A program made the position numbers and the translations under genes. From the NCBI GenBank assembly GCA_019187225.1, contig JABAQQ010000036.1, positions 1-64,000 of the forward strand: DNA of 64,000 nt, read 5' to 3'. The notes below the pieces were generated by a model. The model made no database searches and was not told the DNA's origin. It saw only the letters and a program-made list of their open reading frames with translations. Every line of letters starts with the position of its first letter. The first letter of the stretch is position 1. Origin of the DNA: Saprospiraceae bacterium. GTDB lineage: Bacteria > Bacteroidota > Bacteroidia > Chitinophagales > Saprospiraceae. Of the stretch, positions 41,488 to 50,749 are shown one piece after another.

Positions 41488-42588
41488 ATGACACCGCTTA
41501 AAAATCACAACCTGACCTACGGCGAATACAAGGAAATAATTTTTGAAAAACGCCCTTGCCCCGACCTCGACGGCACTCCCGTCGCCGGCCTTTTCAACGC
41601 ATGGATTATGCTGAATAATCCACAGCAATTTAACTCATATACAACGCAAGCTGTCAAGGAAATCATTCTTGCTTTCGGCGAAGCTTCCAACGACCGCAGC
41701 GTGGTGGCCGTCGTGTTTTCCGCCGTCGGCGACAAAGCTTTTTGCACCGGCGGCAATACGAAAGAGTACGCCGAATATTATGCCGGCAATCCCCAGGAAT
41801 ATTCCCAGTACATGCGCCTGTTCAACGACATGGTCAGCGCCATTCTCAAGTGCGAAAAACCGGTTATCTGCCGCGTCAACGGCATGCGCATCGGGGGTGG
41901 GCAGGAAATCGGCATGGCTGCCGACTTTACCATTGCCTCCGACCTCGCCCGTTTCGGGCAAGCCGGCCCCAAACACGGCAGCGCAGCCGTCGGCGGAGCC
42001 ACCGATTTCCTGCACCTGTTCGTCGGTATCGAACGCGCTATGACCTCCCTCACCTTGTGCGAACCCTGGACGGCCCACCAGGCTTACCGCCTCGGTCTTA
42101 TTTCCGACGTCGCACCCGTGCTGAAAGTGGACGGAAAATTTATCGCCAATCCCCTTGTCGTGCTCGACCGCTACGCCGACGAATACGGACGCATCGTGTT
42201 CGGCGCTATGAAAACCGGAGAAGCGCTGCAACAAGGCAAGGATTTGGTCGCCCGCGGTGCCATTGACTTCAGCCTGCTCGACGAGGTCGTGAACCGGCTC
42301 AGCGCCAGACTGCTCCACACCTTCCCCAACTGCCTCGCCAAAACGCTGACAGAAGTGCGCAAGAAAAAATTGGAACATTGGGATAAAAACAAGGAAAGCA
42401 ACCGCGAATGGCTGGCGCTCAATATGATGACCGAGGCCAAAGCAGGATTCAAAGCCTTCAACGAAGGCCCCAAACACGACCGCGAAGTGGATTTCATCCG
42501 CTTGCGCCAACTGCTCGCCGAAGGCGCCGAATGGAACGAAGAACTCCACCACGCCATATCACCGCAATATAAAACCGAAGTTGTTTGA
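41488..42588 (+). CDS. oah: 6-oxocyclohex-1-ene-1-carbonyl-CoA hydrolase (ring-opening)
   Basis: 366 residues, an unusually long crotonase-family protein. It contains VAVVFSAVGDKAFCTGGNTKEYAEYYAG, CRVNGMRIGGGQEIGMAADFTIASD, RFGQAGPKHGSAAVGGATDFL and a long C-terminal extension with KKKLEHWDKNKESNREWLALNMMTEA, all characteristic of Oah (BamA-type in strict anaerobes). It adds water twice and hydrolyses the ring to 3-hydroxypimelyl-CoA. The enzyme is a hallmark of anaerobic benzoyl-CoA degradation. It ends 5 bases before the Dch start. Confidence 0.95.
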   Translation: MTPLKNHNLTYGEYKEIIFEKRPCPDLDGTPVAGLFNAWIMLNNPQQFNSYTTQAVKEIILAFGEASNDRSVVAVVFSAVGDKAFCTGGNTKEYAEYYAGNPQEYSQYMRLFNDMVSAILKCEKPVICRVNGMRIGGGQEIGMAADFTIASDLARFGQAGPKHGSAAVGGATDFLHLFVGIERAMTSLTLCEPWTAHQAYRLGLISDVAPVLKVDGKFIANPLVVLDRYADEYGRIVFGAMKTGEALQQGKDLVARGAIDFSLLDEVVNRLSARLLHTFPNCLAKTLTEVRKKKLEHWDKNKESNREWLALNMMTEAKAGFKAFNEGPKHDREVDFIRLRQLLAEGAEWNEELHHAISPQYKTEVV

Positions 42589-42593
42589 TCGAA

Positions 42594-43370
42594 ATGATGG
42601 AAAAAATTAACGTTGAATTCTCTCGCAACGACAGCGTCGCCCGCATCATCCTGAACGACGGCAAAGGCAATGTGCTGGACTACCTGATGATGGAGCAAAT
42701 CCAGGCGCAGCTGGATCGGTTCGCCCAAATGCCGCAGCTCAAACTCATCACCTGGGAAGGCGCAGGCAAACATTTTTCTTTCGGCGCCAGCGTCGAAGAA
42801 CACCAAAAAGAATACGCCGCCGCTATGTTGCGCGGGTTTCACAAGATGTTTTTCAGCCTGCGCGAACTGTGCATCCCCGCCTTGGCCAAAGTCAGCGGCC
42901 AATGCCTCGGCGGCGGCCTGGAACTGGCCTTGATGTGCAACCAGATTTTTGCCGACAAAACGGCCCGCCTCGGTCAGCCCGAAGTCGCGCTCGGCGTTTT
43001 TCCGCCGCCAGCGTCCATTATTTTGCCGGAAAAAATCGGCCTGTCGCGCGCCGAAGACCTCCTGCTCACCGGCCGTTCTATTGCCGCCGAAGAAGGCTTC
43101 GGTTTCGGATTGATCAACCGCGTTTATGAAACCCGCGCCGACCTCGATGCCGGCACAGAAACCTGGATCGAAGAGCATATTCTGCCTAAAAGCGCCTCCT
43201 CGCTGCGTTTCGCCGTGCGCGCAGCGCGTATCAAGTTCAATCATGTATTGGGCAATTTTTTACCCCAACTGGAAACGTTGTACGTCTCGCAACTGATGAA
43301 TACCGCCGATGCCAATGAAGGCATTGCCGCCTTTTTGGAAAAAAGAAAACCGGTTTGGAATGATGCCTGA
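42594..43370 (+). CDS. dch: Cyclohexa-1,5-diene-1-carbonyl-CoA hydratase
   Basis: 258 residues from the ATG at 42594 (a second ATG follows directly at 42597). A crotonase with the Dch signature GKHFSFGASVEEHQKE, VSGQCLGGGLELALMCN and GQPEVALGVFPPPASIILPEKIG. It hydrates the product of class I benzoyl-CoA reductase to 6-hydroxycyclohex-1-ene-1-carbonyl-CoA. The presence of a 1,5-diene hydratase rather than a monoene hydratase fits the Thauera rather than the Rhodopseudomonas variant of the pathway. Confidence 0.92.
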   Translation: MMEKINVEFSRNDSVARIILNDGKGNVLDYLMMEQIQAQLDRFAQMPQLKLITWEGAGKHFSFGASVEEHQKEYAAAMLRGFHKMFFSLRELCIPALAKVSGQCLGGGLELALMCNQIFADKTARLGQPEVALGVFPPPASIILPEKIGLSRAEDLLLTGRSIAAEEGFGFGLINRVYETRADLDAGTETWIEEHILPKSASSLRFAVRAARIKFNHVLGNFLPQLETLYVSQLMNTADANEGIAAFLEKRKPVWNDA

Positions 43371-43420
43371 AAAGGGTCAGAAGTATTGCAAAAAATGAAT
43401 GAAACACAGTAAAACATAGC

Positions 43421-44161
43421 ATGACAGAAAAAAGAATCGCATTGGTGACGGGCGCCGCCCGGGGTATCGGAAAAGCCATCGCGGCGCAGCTGGCGAGCGA
43501 AGCTTGCTTCGTCGTCGCCGCTGACTCAGACGCCGGGGCGGGCGCCGCGCTTTTAAGCGAGTTCGGACGCGATTCTTTATCGTTTGAAAAAACCGACGTC
43601 AGCGACGAAGCACAAGTAGAGGCGCTTTTTTCGCGCATAGACCAAAATTTTGGAAAAATAGATGTGCTGGTGAACAACGCCGGCATCATCCGCGACAACC
43701 TGATCTGGAACATGCCGACCGAAGATTTCGACCATGTGTTGAACCTCAACCTGCGGGGCGTTTGGCTCATTTGTCGTGCCGCCGCCGAACGCATGAAAAG
43801 GCAAAACAACGGGCGCATCGTCAATATCGCCTCGCGGGCGTGGCTGGGCAATCGCGGCCAAACCAATTATTCGGCCTCCAAAGCGGGGGTGATCGGCCTT
43901 ACGCGCGCCCTTGCGCTCGAACTCGGACGGTACAACGTCAGCGTCAACGCCGTGGCTCCCGGCTTGATAGATACCCCCATGACACGGCAACTGGCGCCGG
44001 AAGTACTCGAAAAACTCATAGAGGCGCAACCTACCCGCACCATGGGAACACCGGACGACGTAGCCCACGCAGTCGCTTTTCTGGCCTCCCCCGAAACCCG
44101 GTTCATTACCGGCCAAACCGTTTACGTGGACGGCGGTAAAAGTATCGGCGCCGGGTGGTAA
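43421..44161 (+). CDS. Short-chain dehydrogenase/reductase (FabG-like)
   Basis: 246 residues, a classical SDR: NAD(P) loop TGAARGIG, NNAG, and the catalytic Ser138, Tyr150, Lys154 (NIASRAW...YSASK). A C-terminal GQTVYVDGGKSIG is typical. An Asp at the end of beta-2 (AADSDAG) suggests NAD preference. It is the last gene before two small hairpins and follows dch by 50 bases. In this setting it may be a 3-hydroxyacyl-CoA or alicyclic alcohol dehydrogenase; the exact substrate is unknown. Confidence 0.85.
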   Translation: MTEKRIALVTGAARGIGKAIAAQLASEACFVVAADSDAGAGAALLSEFGRDSLSFEKTDVSDEAQVEALFSRIDQNFGKIDVLVNNAGIIRDNLIWNMPTEDFDHVLNLNLRGVWLICRAAAERMKRQNNGRIVNIASRAWLGNRGQTNYSASKAGVIGLTRALALELGRYNVSVNAVAPGLIDTPMTRQLAPEVLEKLIEAQPTRTMGTPDDVAHAVAFLASPETRFITGQTVYVDGGKSIGAGW

Positions 44162-44166
44162 GAGTA

Positions 44167-44240
44167 GGACGGAAATCTCTTCCGTCCGGATGATTCAGAC
44201 TGATAAAAAGCAATAGTAGAACGGATATCTTTTCCGTCCC
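44167..44240. repeat. Two similar GGACGGAA/TTCCGTCC hairpins
   Basis: GGACGGAA-N5-TTCCGTCC (44167-44187) is followed about 35 bases later by ACGGA-N7-TCCGT (44221-44237) within a related sequence (ACGGATATCTTTTCCGTCCC). They end the stretch from bcrC to the SDR and precede the 4-hydroxybenzoyl-CoA reductase genes. They could be a terminator/attenuator pair or a short intergenic repeat. Confidence 0.5.
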
Positions 44241-44271
44241 ACCAACTTAAAACCTGCCAATCACGAGTAAA

Positions 44272-47055
44272 ATGGAACGACTCACACTAAAGGTCAACGG
44301 TCAAACACATAATATCCTGGTGGATGGACACGAAACGCTCGCCGCAGTGCTTCGCGAAAAAATCGGCCTCTCCGGGGTCAAAATCGGCTGCGAACAAGGC
44401 AGTTGCGGCGCCTGTACCGTATTGGCCGGCAACAAACCCGTGCTCGGCTGTATCACACCCGCCCTGCGCTTCCACAACGCTTCGATCACTACGATCGAAG
44501 GCCTGGCCGTAAACGGCGAATTGCATGCCCTGCAAGCCAAATTCATCGAAAAAGGCGCCATCCAATGCGGATTTTGCACCCCAGGCATGGTACTGACGGC
44601 GCTCGATTTTGTGAACCGGAACGCCCATCCCACTGTAACAGAAATTAAAGAGGCACTATCCGGCAATCTTTGCCGCTGTACGGGTTATAAAAAAATCGTG
44701 GAAGCCGTGGCCGAATATGCAGCCGGCGTACCTGCCCGAACAGTTCCTGTTGCCGGCGCAGTAGGTATTTCACGGCCTTATATCGAAGCCGGAAAAAAAG
44801 CATGCGGCGTCGCCGAATATGCCGACGATATACGGGTGAAAAACGCCCTGTATTGCAAATTCCTGCGCAGCATACATCCTCATGCCTATATCGAAGACAT
44901 AGATGTGTCAGAAGCGCTCAGGCTCCCTGGAGTACGGGCTGTGGCAACCGGCGCCGAGTTGCCCGTTAAATTCGGCGTTTTGCCCATTTCGCAGGATGAA
45001 ACGGCGATGGCCATTGAAAAAACGCGCTACGTGGGCGAAATAGTGGCCGCCGTGGCTGCCGATACCGAAGCCATTGCCGCCGAGGCATGCCGCCTCATCC
45101 GCGTGACATACCGGCCGATTCGGGCTTTTTTGGAAATAGAAGACTCGCTGAACGACGCGGGCGACAGCGAGAAAATTCATGCGCACGTCCGTTTCAACAA
45201 CAACGTCCATAAAAAAGCCGAACTGCGCTTTGGCGATCAGCAAGAGGGCTTGCGCAATGCCGATGAAACCGTGCGCATGGACTTCGAATTTGCGGGCGTG
45301 AATCACGGCTTCACCGAACCCCATGCCGCTATCGCCTTGTGGGACGAAAACGGCCTGACCATCCACACCGCTACCCAGGTTCCGCACTATCTGCATCGCG
45401 CGTTGGCCAAAGTGCTCGAAGTGCCGTTGGGGCGGGTGCGCGTCGTCAAACCTTATGTCGGCGGCGGATTCGGCGGCAAAAGCGACCCCTTTCCACACGA
45501 GGTCATCATCGCTCACCTGGCCAGAAAGACCGGGCGACCAGTGCGCGTACGCCTGACGCGCGAAGAAGTGTTCCTCACCAATCACGGTCGCCACCCTACC
45601 AAAATGACCATGTCCATGGGCGTGTCGCACGACGGCATTCTGCAAGTCCTCGACGCCGACATCGCCATCGACGGCGGCGCTTACGGCAGTTTCGGCGTTG
45701 TTACGTCTTATTACAACGGCGTACTGCTACAAGCGCCTTACAAATTGGACAATTTCGGTTTCCGTACCTTTCGCGTTTACACCAACAAACCCCAGTCAGG
45801 CGCCATGCGCGGGCATGGCGCCGTCAACTCCCGCTTTGCCGTCGAATCACTGATAGATGAACTGGCCCGCCGCATCGCCATGGACCCCTGCGAATTGCGG
45901 CTGAAAAACTTCCTCGGAGCCAATACGCTCACCGTGGGCCAGTATCGCATCACCTCCAACGGAAGCCGAGAAGCGCTTCGCCGGGTAATGGATCAGTCGG
46001 GTTGGAAAGAACGCCGCGGAACGCTGCCGACCGGGAGAGGCCTCGGTGTAGCCTGCGGATTTTTTATCAGCGGCAGCGCCTTGCCCATCATCTGGAACGA
46101 GCAACCGCAATCCGTCGTACACCTCAAACTCGACTTCGACGGACGGGTGCTGATCACGTCCGGCGCCAGCGATATTGGCCAGGGCAGCGACACCATGCTC
46201 GCCATCGTCGTAGCCGAAACCCTCGGCATAGATGTCGAAAAAGTGTTTGTTCTGGCCGCTGACACCTTGCTTACACCAGTTGATCTCGGCAGCTATTCCA
46301 GCCGCGTCACTTTTATGGCCGGCAACGCCGCCCGCGACGCTGCCGAAAACCTCCGCCTGGAAATTCTATCTGCCGTCGCCCGGCGCACCGGCGTGCCTGA
46401 AACGGAACTGTATATCGAGGCCAACCGCGTTTGCTCCAACGATAGAACCGTGGCGCTCGAATGGCAGGAAGCCGCTGAAATACTCACGACCGGACGCGGC
46501 GCCGTGAGCGTGAGCGGCAAATACATTTCGCCCAAACTTGGCGGCGACTTCAAGGGCGCCGGAGCAGGTCTGAGCCCTTCCTATAGCTTCGGAGCCTGCG
46601 TGGCCGAAGTCCAGGTAGACCCGGAAACCGGGCAAGTAGACGTGCTGCGCGTTTGGGGTGCGCACGACTGCGGCAAAGCGATCAACCCGCTTGCGGTGGA
46701 AGGCCAGTTGGAAGGTTCCTGGCACATGGGCATCGGCCAGGCCATGAGCGAACAAATGCGCTACTACAACGGCTTGTTGCTCGATAACAATTTTCTCGAC
46801 TATAAAATACCCACCACCCTGGACACACCCGATATGCAAACCAATATCATCGAGTCGGGCGACCCCGAGGGCCCCTTTGGCGCCAAAGAGTGCGGAGAAG
46901 GCGCCCTGCACCCCGTTATTCCGGCCATTGCCAACGCTGTGTATGACGCCGTAGGCGTGCGAATCACCCGGCTACCCATCAGCGCCGAAGAAGTGCTGAT
47001 GCAAATGAAAATGAAAAATACCCTCACGGAACTGCAAACAGCCGACACCCTATGA
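44272..47055 (+). CDS. hcrCA: 4-hydroxybenzoyl-CoA reductase, fused gamma (2Fe-2S) and alpha (molybdenum) subunits
   Basis: 927 residues. Residues 1-155 are the xanthine-oxidase-family ferredoxin domain, with Cys40/45/48/60 and Cys99/102/134/136 for two [2Fe-2S] clusters. Residues 165-915 are the molybdopterin domain (YVGGGFGGKSDPFPHE, GAMRGHGAVNSRFAVE, SDIGQGSDTM and the catalytic Glu in GAKECGEGALHP). In Thauera these are separate proteins HcrC and HcrA; here they are one chain. The enzyme dehydroxylates 4-hydroxybenzoyl-CoA to benzoyl-CoA with reduced ferredoxin. The beta subunit follows with a 4-base overlap and keeps the diagnostic extra cluster. Another aromatic hydroxylase/reductase of the family is possible but less likely. 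Confidence 0.87.
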   Translation: MERLTLKVNGQTHNILVDGHETLAAVLREKIGLSGVKIGCEQGSCGACTVLAGNKPVLGCITPALRFHNASITTIEGLAVNGELHALQAKFIEKGAIQCGFCTPGMVLTALDFVNRNAHPTVTEIKEALSGNLCRCTGYKKIVEAVAEYAAGVPARTVPVAGAVGISRPYIEAGKKACGVAEYADDIRVKNALYCKFLRSIHPHAYIEDIDVSEALRLPGVRAVATGAELPVKFGVLPISQDETAMAIEKTRYVGEIVAAVAADTEAIAAEACRLIRVTYRPIRAFLEIEDSLNDAGDSEKIHAHVRFNNNVHKKAELRFGDQQEGLRNADETVRMDFEFAGVNHGFTEPHAAIALWDENGLTIHTATQVPHYLHRALAKVLEVPLGRVRVVKPYVGGGFGGKSDPFPHEVIIAHLARKTGRPVRVRLTREEVFLTNHGRHPTKMTMSMGVSHDGILQVLDADIAIDGGAYGSFGVVTSYYNGVLLQAPYKLDNFGFRTFRVYTNKPQSGAMRGHGAVNSRFAVESLIDELARRIAMDPCELRLKNFLGANTLTVGQYRITSNGSREALRRVMDQSGWKERRGTLPTGRGLGVACGFFISGSALPIIWNEQPQSVVHLKLDFDGRVLITSGASDIGQGSDTMLAIVVAETLGIDVEKVFVLAADTLLTPVDLGSYSSRVTFMAGNAARDAAENLRLEILSAVARRTGVPETELYIEANRVCSNDRTVALEWQEAAEILTTGRGAVSVSGKYISPKLGGDFKGAGAGLSPSYSFGACVAEVQVDPETGQVDVLRVWGAHDCGKAINPLAVEGQLEGSWHMGIGQAMSEQMRYYNGLLLDNNFLDYKIPTTLDTPDMQTNIIESGDPEGPFGAKECGEGALHPVIPAIANAVYDAVGVRITRLPISAEEVLMQMKMKNTLTELQTADTL

Positions 47056-47981
47056 ACAACGCGCACACTTACTTCCGCCCCGATTCGGTTGGCCAAGCCA
47101 TCCGGCTGGCCGGCGAACGGGCGCCTGATTTCCGGTTTATTGCCGGCGGCACCGATGCCATGGTCAACAGATTCCAGGGCACCGACGCCAGTTCCTGCCT
47201 CATTGATCTGACCGGCATCGCAGAAATGAAACAAATACGGCTTTCCGCCGACCGCATGCTGATCGGCGCCCTGATCACCTTAGACGAGTTGGAAAGGGCA
47301 ACCGAGGTCCGAGCGGAAGCCCCCCTGCTCGCGGAAGCGGCACGGGCCGTCGCCACGCCCGTCATCCGCCGCACAGCCACGCTCGCCGGCAACCTGCTGT
47401 GCGAAAACCGCTGCATTTTCTACAACCAAAGCGAATGGTGGCGCGAAGCCGTGGGGTATTGCCTCAAATGCAACGGCGATATCTGCATTGCCACCGGCGG
47501 CAAAGGCGGCTGCTTCTCTAAGTTCGCCTCCGACATGGCGGTGGCCCTCATCAGCCTCGGCGCTTCGGTACGCTTGGCCGATAAAAACGGCGAACAAACC
47601 GTCCCGCTGGAAGACCTGTACACCGGCGATGGCGTACAACCGCGTCGGCTCGACCCGACCGCCGTACTCCATACCATCGAAGTGCCACTCGGCCGTGGTT
47701 TCCGTTCGGTACTCAGAAAATTACGCCGTCGCCAATCCCTGGAGTTCAGCTCCCTCACCAGCGCCGTCACAACCGACCGGCACGGCAGCGTCCGGATCGC
47801 GCTCGGCGGCGTCGACCCGCGCCCCATCCTCGTTACAGGAACCACCGCTGATGACCCGCACACGCTCATCGCTAAAACGGTCAAAAAAGCCCGTATCATA
47901 GACAACGACACCTATCCACGCCTGTACCGCAAAGAAATGATCGGAGTCTTTCTACAGCAAAGCTTTGAAGAACTGGGCTGA
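47052..47981 (+). CDS. hcrB: 4-hydroxybenzoyl-CoA reductase beta subunit (FAD and extra [4Fe-4S])
   Basis: 309 residues of the FAD-binding CoxM/HcrB fold (FIAGGTDAMVN; ATPVIRRTATLAGNL). A 40-residue insertion carries Cys121, Cys137, Cys145 and Cys154 (CIFYNQSEWWREAVGYCLKCNGDICIATGGKGGC has these plus Cys140); the 16-8-9 spacing equals that of the unique [4Fe-4S] loop of Thauera HcrB as I remember it (Cys122, 138, 146, 155). This loop separates 4-hydroxybenzoyl-CoA reductases from xanthine dehydrogenases, which makes the call for the whole enzyme fairly firm. ATGA overlap with the fused subunit. Confidence 0.9.
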   Translation: MNNAHTYFRPDSVGQAIRLAGERAPDFRFIAGGTDAMVNRFQGTDASSCLIDLTGIAEMKQIRLSADRMLIGALITLDELERATEVRAEAPLLAEAARAVATPVIRRTATLAGNLLCENRCIFYNQSEWWREAVGYCLKCNGDICIATGGKGGCFSKFASDMAVALISLGASVRLADKNGEQTVPLEDLYTGDGVQPRRLDPTAVLHTIEVPLGRGFRSVLRKLRRRQSLEFSSLTSAVTTDRHGSVRIALGGVDPRPILVTGTTADDPHTLIAKTVKKARIIDNDTYPRLYRKEMIGVFLQQSFEELG

Positions 47982-48084
47982 AACTTCACGGCAGCAGCCA
48001 ACGCACCGACCGGCAGTCACTCCATACTCTCATTCATTAATCACCGATAAAACCAAACTCATTATTCAACCGACCACATCGAAC

Positions 48085-48609
48085 ATGAACAACAACGATC
48101 CGATTCAAATACTGATGCACGAACACCGGGTCATCAGTGCCTTGCAAGACAAGATCATCCCGCTCCGCGGAATGTGGGAAACCGACGCCGCGGGCTACGA
48201 CAAATTGGTTCGCAGTCTTCTCGGCTTCTTTCGCGAATACAGCGACCAATACCACCACCACAAGGAAGAGGCTGTCCTTTTCCGCGAATTGCGCGCTCAT
48301 CCCGATTTCCGGCTCGACGATATCCTTTACGAACTTGAAAACCACCACCAGATGTTTCGCGAAACCGTTGCTGAAATAGAGGCGAGTATCGCAAACGGTG
48401 AGTGGCCTCTTTCCCAAGACCTCCTGGAAGTTTATATGAATGACTTGCTCGATCACATCGCTGTTGAAGACGACGAACTGTTTGTCACGGCTGCTTCGCT
48501 GTTCAGCGCCGGTGACCTGGAGCGCATGTATTTTTTATTCGAAGACGTAGACCGCGAATTGGGAAAAGAACGAAAAGAAAAGCTGGCCGAAAGTGTGGGA
48601 AAAATTTGA
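48085..48609 (+). CDS. Hemerythrin-domain protein
   Basis: 174 residues from the ATG at 48085; the frame upstream has no family match. A four-helix hemerythrin-like domain with candidate diiron ligands in HEHRVIS, YHHHKEEAVLF, ENHHQMF and LLDHIAVEDDELF. Such proteins bind O2 or NO or store iron; in denitrifiers they often accompany NO detoxification. It lies 103 bases after hcrB and may be part of the same transcript. No operator copy is visible upstream. Confidence 0.87.
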   Translation: MNNNDPIQILMHEHRVISALQDKIIPLRGMWETDAAGYDKLVRSLLGFFREYSDQYHHHKEEAVLFRELRAHPDFRLDDILYELENHHQMFRETVAEIEASIANGEWPLSQDLLEVYMNDLLDHIAVEDDELFVTAASLFSAGDLERMYFLFEDVDRELGKERKEKLAESVGKI

Positions 48610-48758
48610 GAACAGCGGCATAAAATACGCAAATCTGCGTAGCGCTTTTACGTGTTTTTGCGGAAGCCTCATGGCTGGGCGGCAGCGCAACTTTGTAGCG
48701 TCAATCAACCCACGGCACACAGCCTACATGTATTCACCCGTTAACGACATCTCTGATT

Positions 48759-49664
48759 ATGAAAAAAGCGCTTAAATGGGGCGGCATCGCCCTGCTCGCC
48801 TTGTTCCTTGTCGCTGCAGTAACCGCACTTTCTCTCGCCGGAACGGCTAAAAAACGCCTGGCTAAGAAATACGACGTGACGCCGCCCGCCGCCCTTGCCA
48901 TCCCATCGGACTCCACTTCCATTGCCGAAGGCAAAAAATGGGCCGATGCGCTTTGCTCCGGCTGCCATGGGGCGGATATGGCGGGAACCCGCTTTTTCGA
49001 CGTGCCCGATCTGGGCCTGATCTGCGCGCCCAACCTGACGCCCGGCGGCCCAACCAAAACCTATACCGACCTCGATTGGGACCGGGCCATCCGCCACGGC
49101 GTGAACAAAGACGGCAGGGGGCTGCTTATCATGCCCGCCAAAGATTTTCAATACATGAGCGACGAACACACGGCGCAAATTATCGCCTACCTGAAAACGC
49201 TTCCCGCCGCTGAACAAAACTGGCCGGCCGTCAAAACGACCTTCCTGTGCGATATCCTTTTCCAAACCGGCGCGTTCGGCGACGCCCTGAACGTCGAAAC
49301 CATCGACCACGCCCGGCCGGCTCCTCCCGCGCCCCAACGGGCGGTCAGCCCCGAATACGGCGCTTACCTGGTAACATTGTCGGGCTGCCGCAGCTGTCAC
49401 GGCGCGCAACTCAACGGCGGAAAAGACCCCAACCCCGAGGCGCCCATGGGCCCCAACCTCACTCCCGGCGGCAGCCTCCCGGCCTGGACCGCCGACGGCT
49501 TCCTGAAAACCATGCGTACCGGCGTAACGCCTTATGGCAAGGAACTGAACCCAAAATTTATGCCCTGGAAAAATGTCGGCTACCTGGCCGACGACCAGAT
49601 ACAAGCCATTTATGCATACCTCATGGCGCAACCCAAACTGGAGACGGCGGTCATCAAAAAGTAG
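48759..49664 (+). CDS. Diheme cytochrome c, membrane-anchored
   Basis: 301 residues. An N-terminal helix (7-27) without clear cleavage site anchors two cytochrome c domains with CSGCH (Cys66, Cys69, His70) and CRSCH (Cys210, Cys213, His214). Each domain is followed by the same PNLTPGG motif (at about 91 and 225), showing an internal duplication, and by Met-containing loops (IMPAKDF, KFMPWKN). It resembles electron-transfer diheme cytochromes of alcohol or sugar dehydrogenases and of respiratory chains. A small membrane protein gene follows immediately. It could donate to the CuA enzymes of the window, which is conjecture. Confidence 0.88.
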   Translation: MKKALKWGGIALLALFLVAAVTALSLAGTAKKRLAKKYDVTPPAALAIPSDSTSIAEGKKWADALCSGCHGADMAGTRFFDVPDLGLICAPNLTPGGPTKTYTDLDWDRAIRHGVNKDGRGLLIMPAKDFQYMSDEHTAQIIAYLKTLPAAEQNWPAVKTTFLCDILFQTGAFGDALNVETIDHARPAPPAPQRAVSPEYGAYLVTLSGCRSCHGAQLNGGKDPNPEAPMGPNLTPGGSLPAWTADGFLKTMRTGVTPYGKELNPKFMPWKNVGYLADDQIQAIYAYLMAQPKLETAVIKK

Positions 49665-49668
49665 GTAT

Positions 49669-49929
49669 TTGCCAGTGCTGAGCGGTATCTGGAACCTGCT
49701 CACCATGTCGCTGGCCGCCGTCTGGTTTTTCGGCACGGGCTGGCTGCTGCGCCCCACGCATCGCGGTCCCTCCTGGCTCACGACGGTGCTGGGGCTGGCC
49801 TCCCTGGTAGATGTGCTGGGGTACGCATTCCAGTCCCAGGCGCTGGCCGGGCTTGGTCTGAACTTTTATCTCTTCATCGCCCCGCTTTGGGCCATGTGGA
49901 TCGGGTGGATCTTGTGGAAAGAGCGGTAA
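49669..49929 (+). CDS. Small membrane protein, unknown
   Basis: About 86 residues from the TTG at 49669 (GTG at 49675 is an alternative; the upstream ATG would overlap the cytochrome gene in another frame). Three hydrophobic helices: LSGIWNLLTMSLAAVWFFG, WLTTVLGLASLVDVLGYAF and LNFYLFIAPLWAMWIGWIL. It begins 4 bases after the diheme cytochrome stop, so the pair is probably coupled. No family is recognised. Confidence 0.55.
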   Translation: MPVLSGIWNLLTMSLAAVWFFGTGWLLRPTHRGPSWLTTVLGLASLVDVLGYAFQSQALAGLGLNFYLFIAPLWAMWIGWILWKER

Positions 49930-49947
49930 AGCGCGTTGTGCTTTCAA

Positions 49948-50075
49948 GGCTGTATCATAAGCCTGTTTATTCGTTTATTTGTGGATTTGGCCTATTGCGT
50001 TGCACCCTCATAACCAAGGTATTTTCAAATAAACAATTCACCAGTACAAACAAATCACCAACTTATGAGACAGCC
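49948..50075. mobile_element. 128-bp MITE-like element with 14-bp terminal inverted repeats
   Basis: GGCTGTATCATAAG (49948-49961) and CTTATGAGACAGCC (50062-50075) are inverted copies with one mismatch. There is no coding content between them. Termini of the GGCTGTCTCA type occur in several transposase families. No clear target duplication is seen. A similar end (GGCTGTCTCGCAAG) occurs near 20680. It occupies most of the 257-base gap between two small membrane protein genes. Confidence 0.45.
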
Positions 50076-50186
50076 CCAAAATCTGGCGGCGTGAGGTATA
50101 TATGGCGGCGCCCTCCAGGCGAAAAGACAGGTGCAACTTTTACCGCTTTATCAAAGTCTAACGTCGTAAACTAAAATTAATTTACG

Positions 50187-50606
50187 ATGAAAGATGTCAT
50201 GTTAATTACCCACTTTTTAGGCCTCGGCATGGGGCTGGGCACCAGTTTTGCCAATATGTTTTTCGGTATAGCCGGTGCTCAAATGGAACCGAACGAAGCA
50301 AGCAAACTCAGGTTGGCATCGCTTGTCCTGAGCAAAATGGGGCAGCTCGGCCTGCTTTTATTGGTCGTTTCCGGAATATTCCTGATGACTCCCTACTGGC
50401 AAATACTGCCCTCCTCTCCCTTGTTGATCGCCAAATTATTGCTGGTGGCTGCATTGATAACCCTGGTCGTCCTGATCCACCGGGCAGGCGCCAGGGCCAA
50501 AACGGGAGATGCGGAGACCCAGTTTAAAAAAATCCAGCGGATGGGCAAAATGGCGCTGCTGACCAGTTTGATGATTGTATTGCTGGCAGTCTTATACTTC
50601 CACTGA
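50187..50606 (+). CDS. Four-helix membrane protein, unknown
   Basis: 139 residues with four hydrophobic helices: MLITHFLGLGMGLGTSFANMFFGI, GQLGLLLLVVSGIFLM, LLIAKLLLVAALITLVVL and MALLTSLMIVLLAVLY. It resembles small DUF-type integral proteins of Bacteroidota with conserved glycine-rich first helix; no enzymatic motif is visible. Monocistronic as far as can be seen. Confidence 0.7.
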   Translation: MKDVMLITHFLGLGMGLGTSFANMFFGIAGAQMEPNEASKLRLASLVLSKMGQLGLLLLVVSGIFLMTPYWQILPSSPLLIAKLLLVAALITLVVLIHRAGARAKTGDAETQFKKIQRMGKMALLTSLMIVLLAVLYFH

Positions 50607-50749
50607 GCGCGGATGCTGTGCATGGATCAGAACCGTAAAAACGTTTATTTTTTACTGCTTGCCGGCGATGCTCGTGGCGATGCCGACCCTCGCGCTTTCC
50701 GGCAAACGCCTGGCGGGCCCAATCGAAAAGCCCCATCGTCGCAGCCAAA

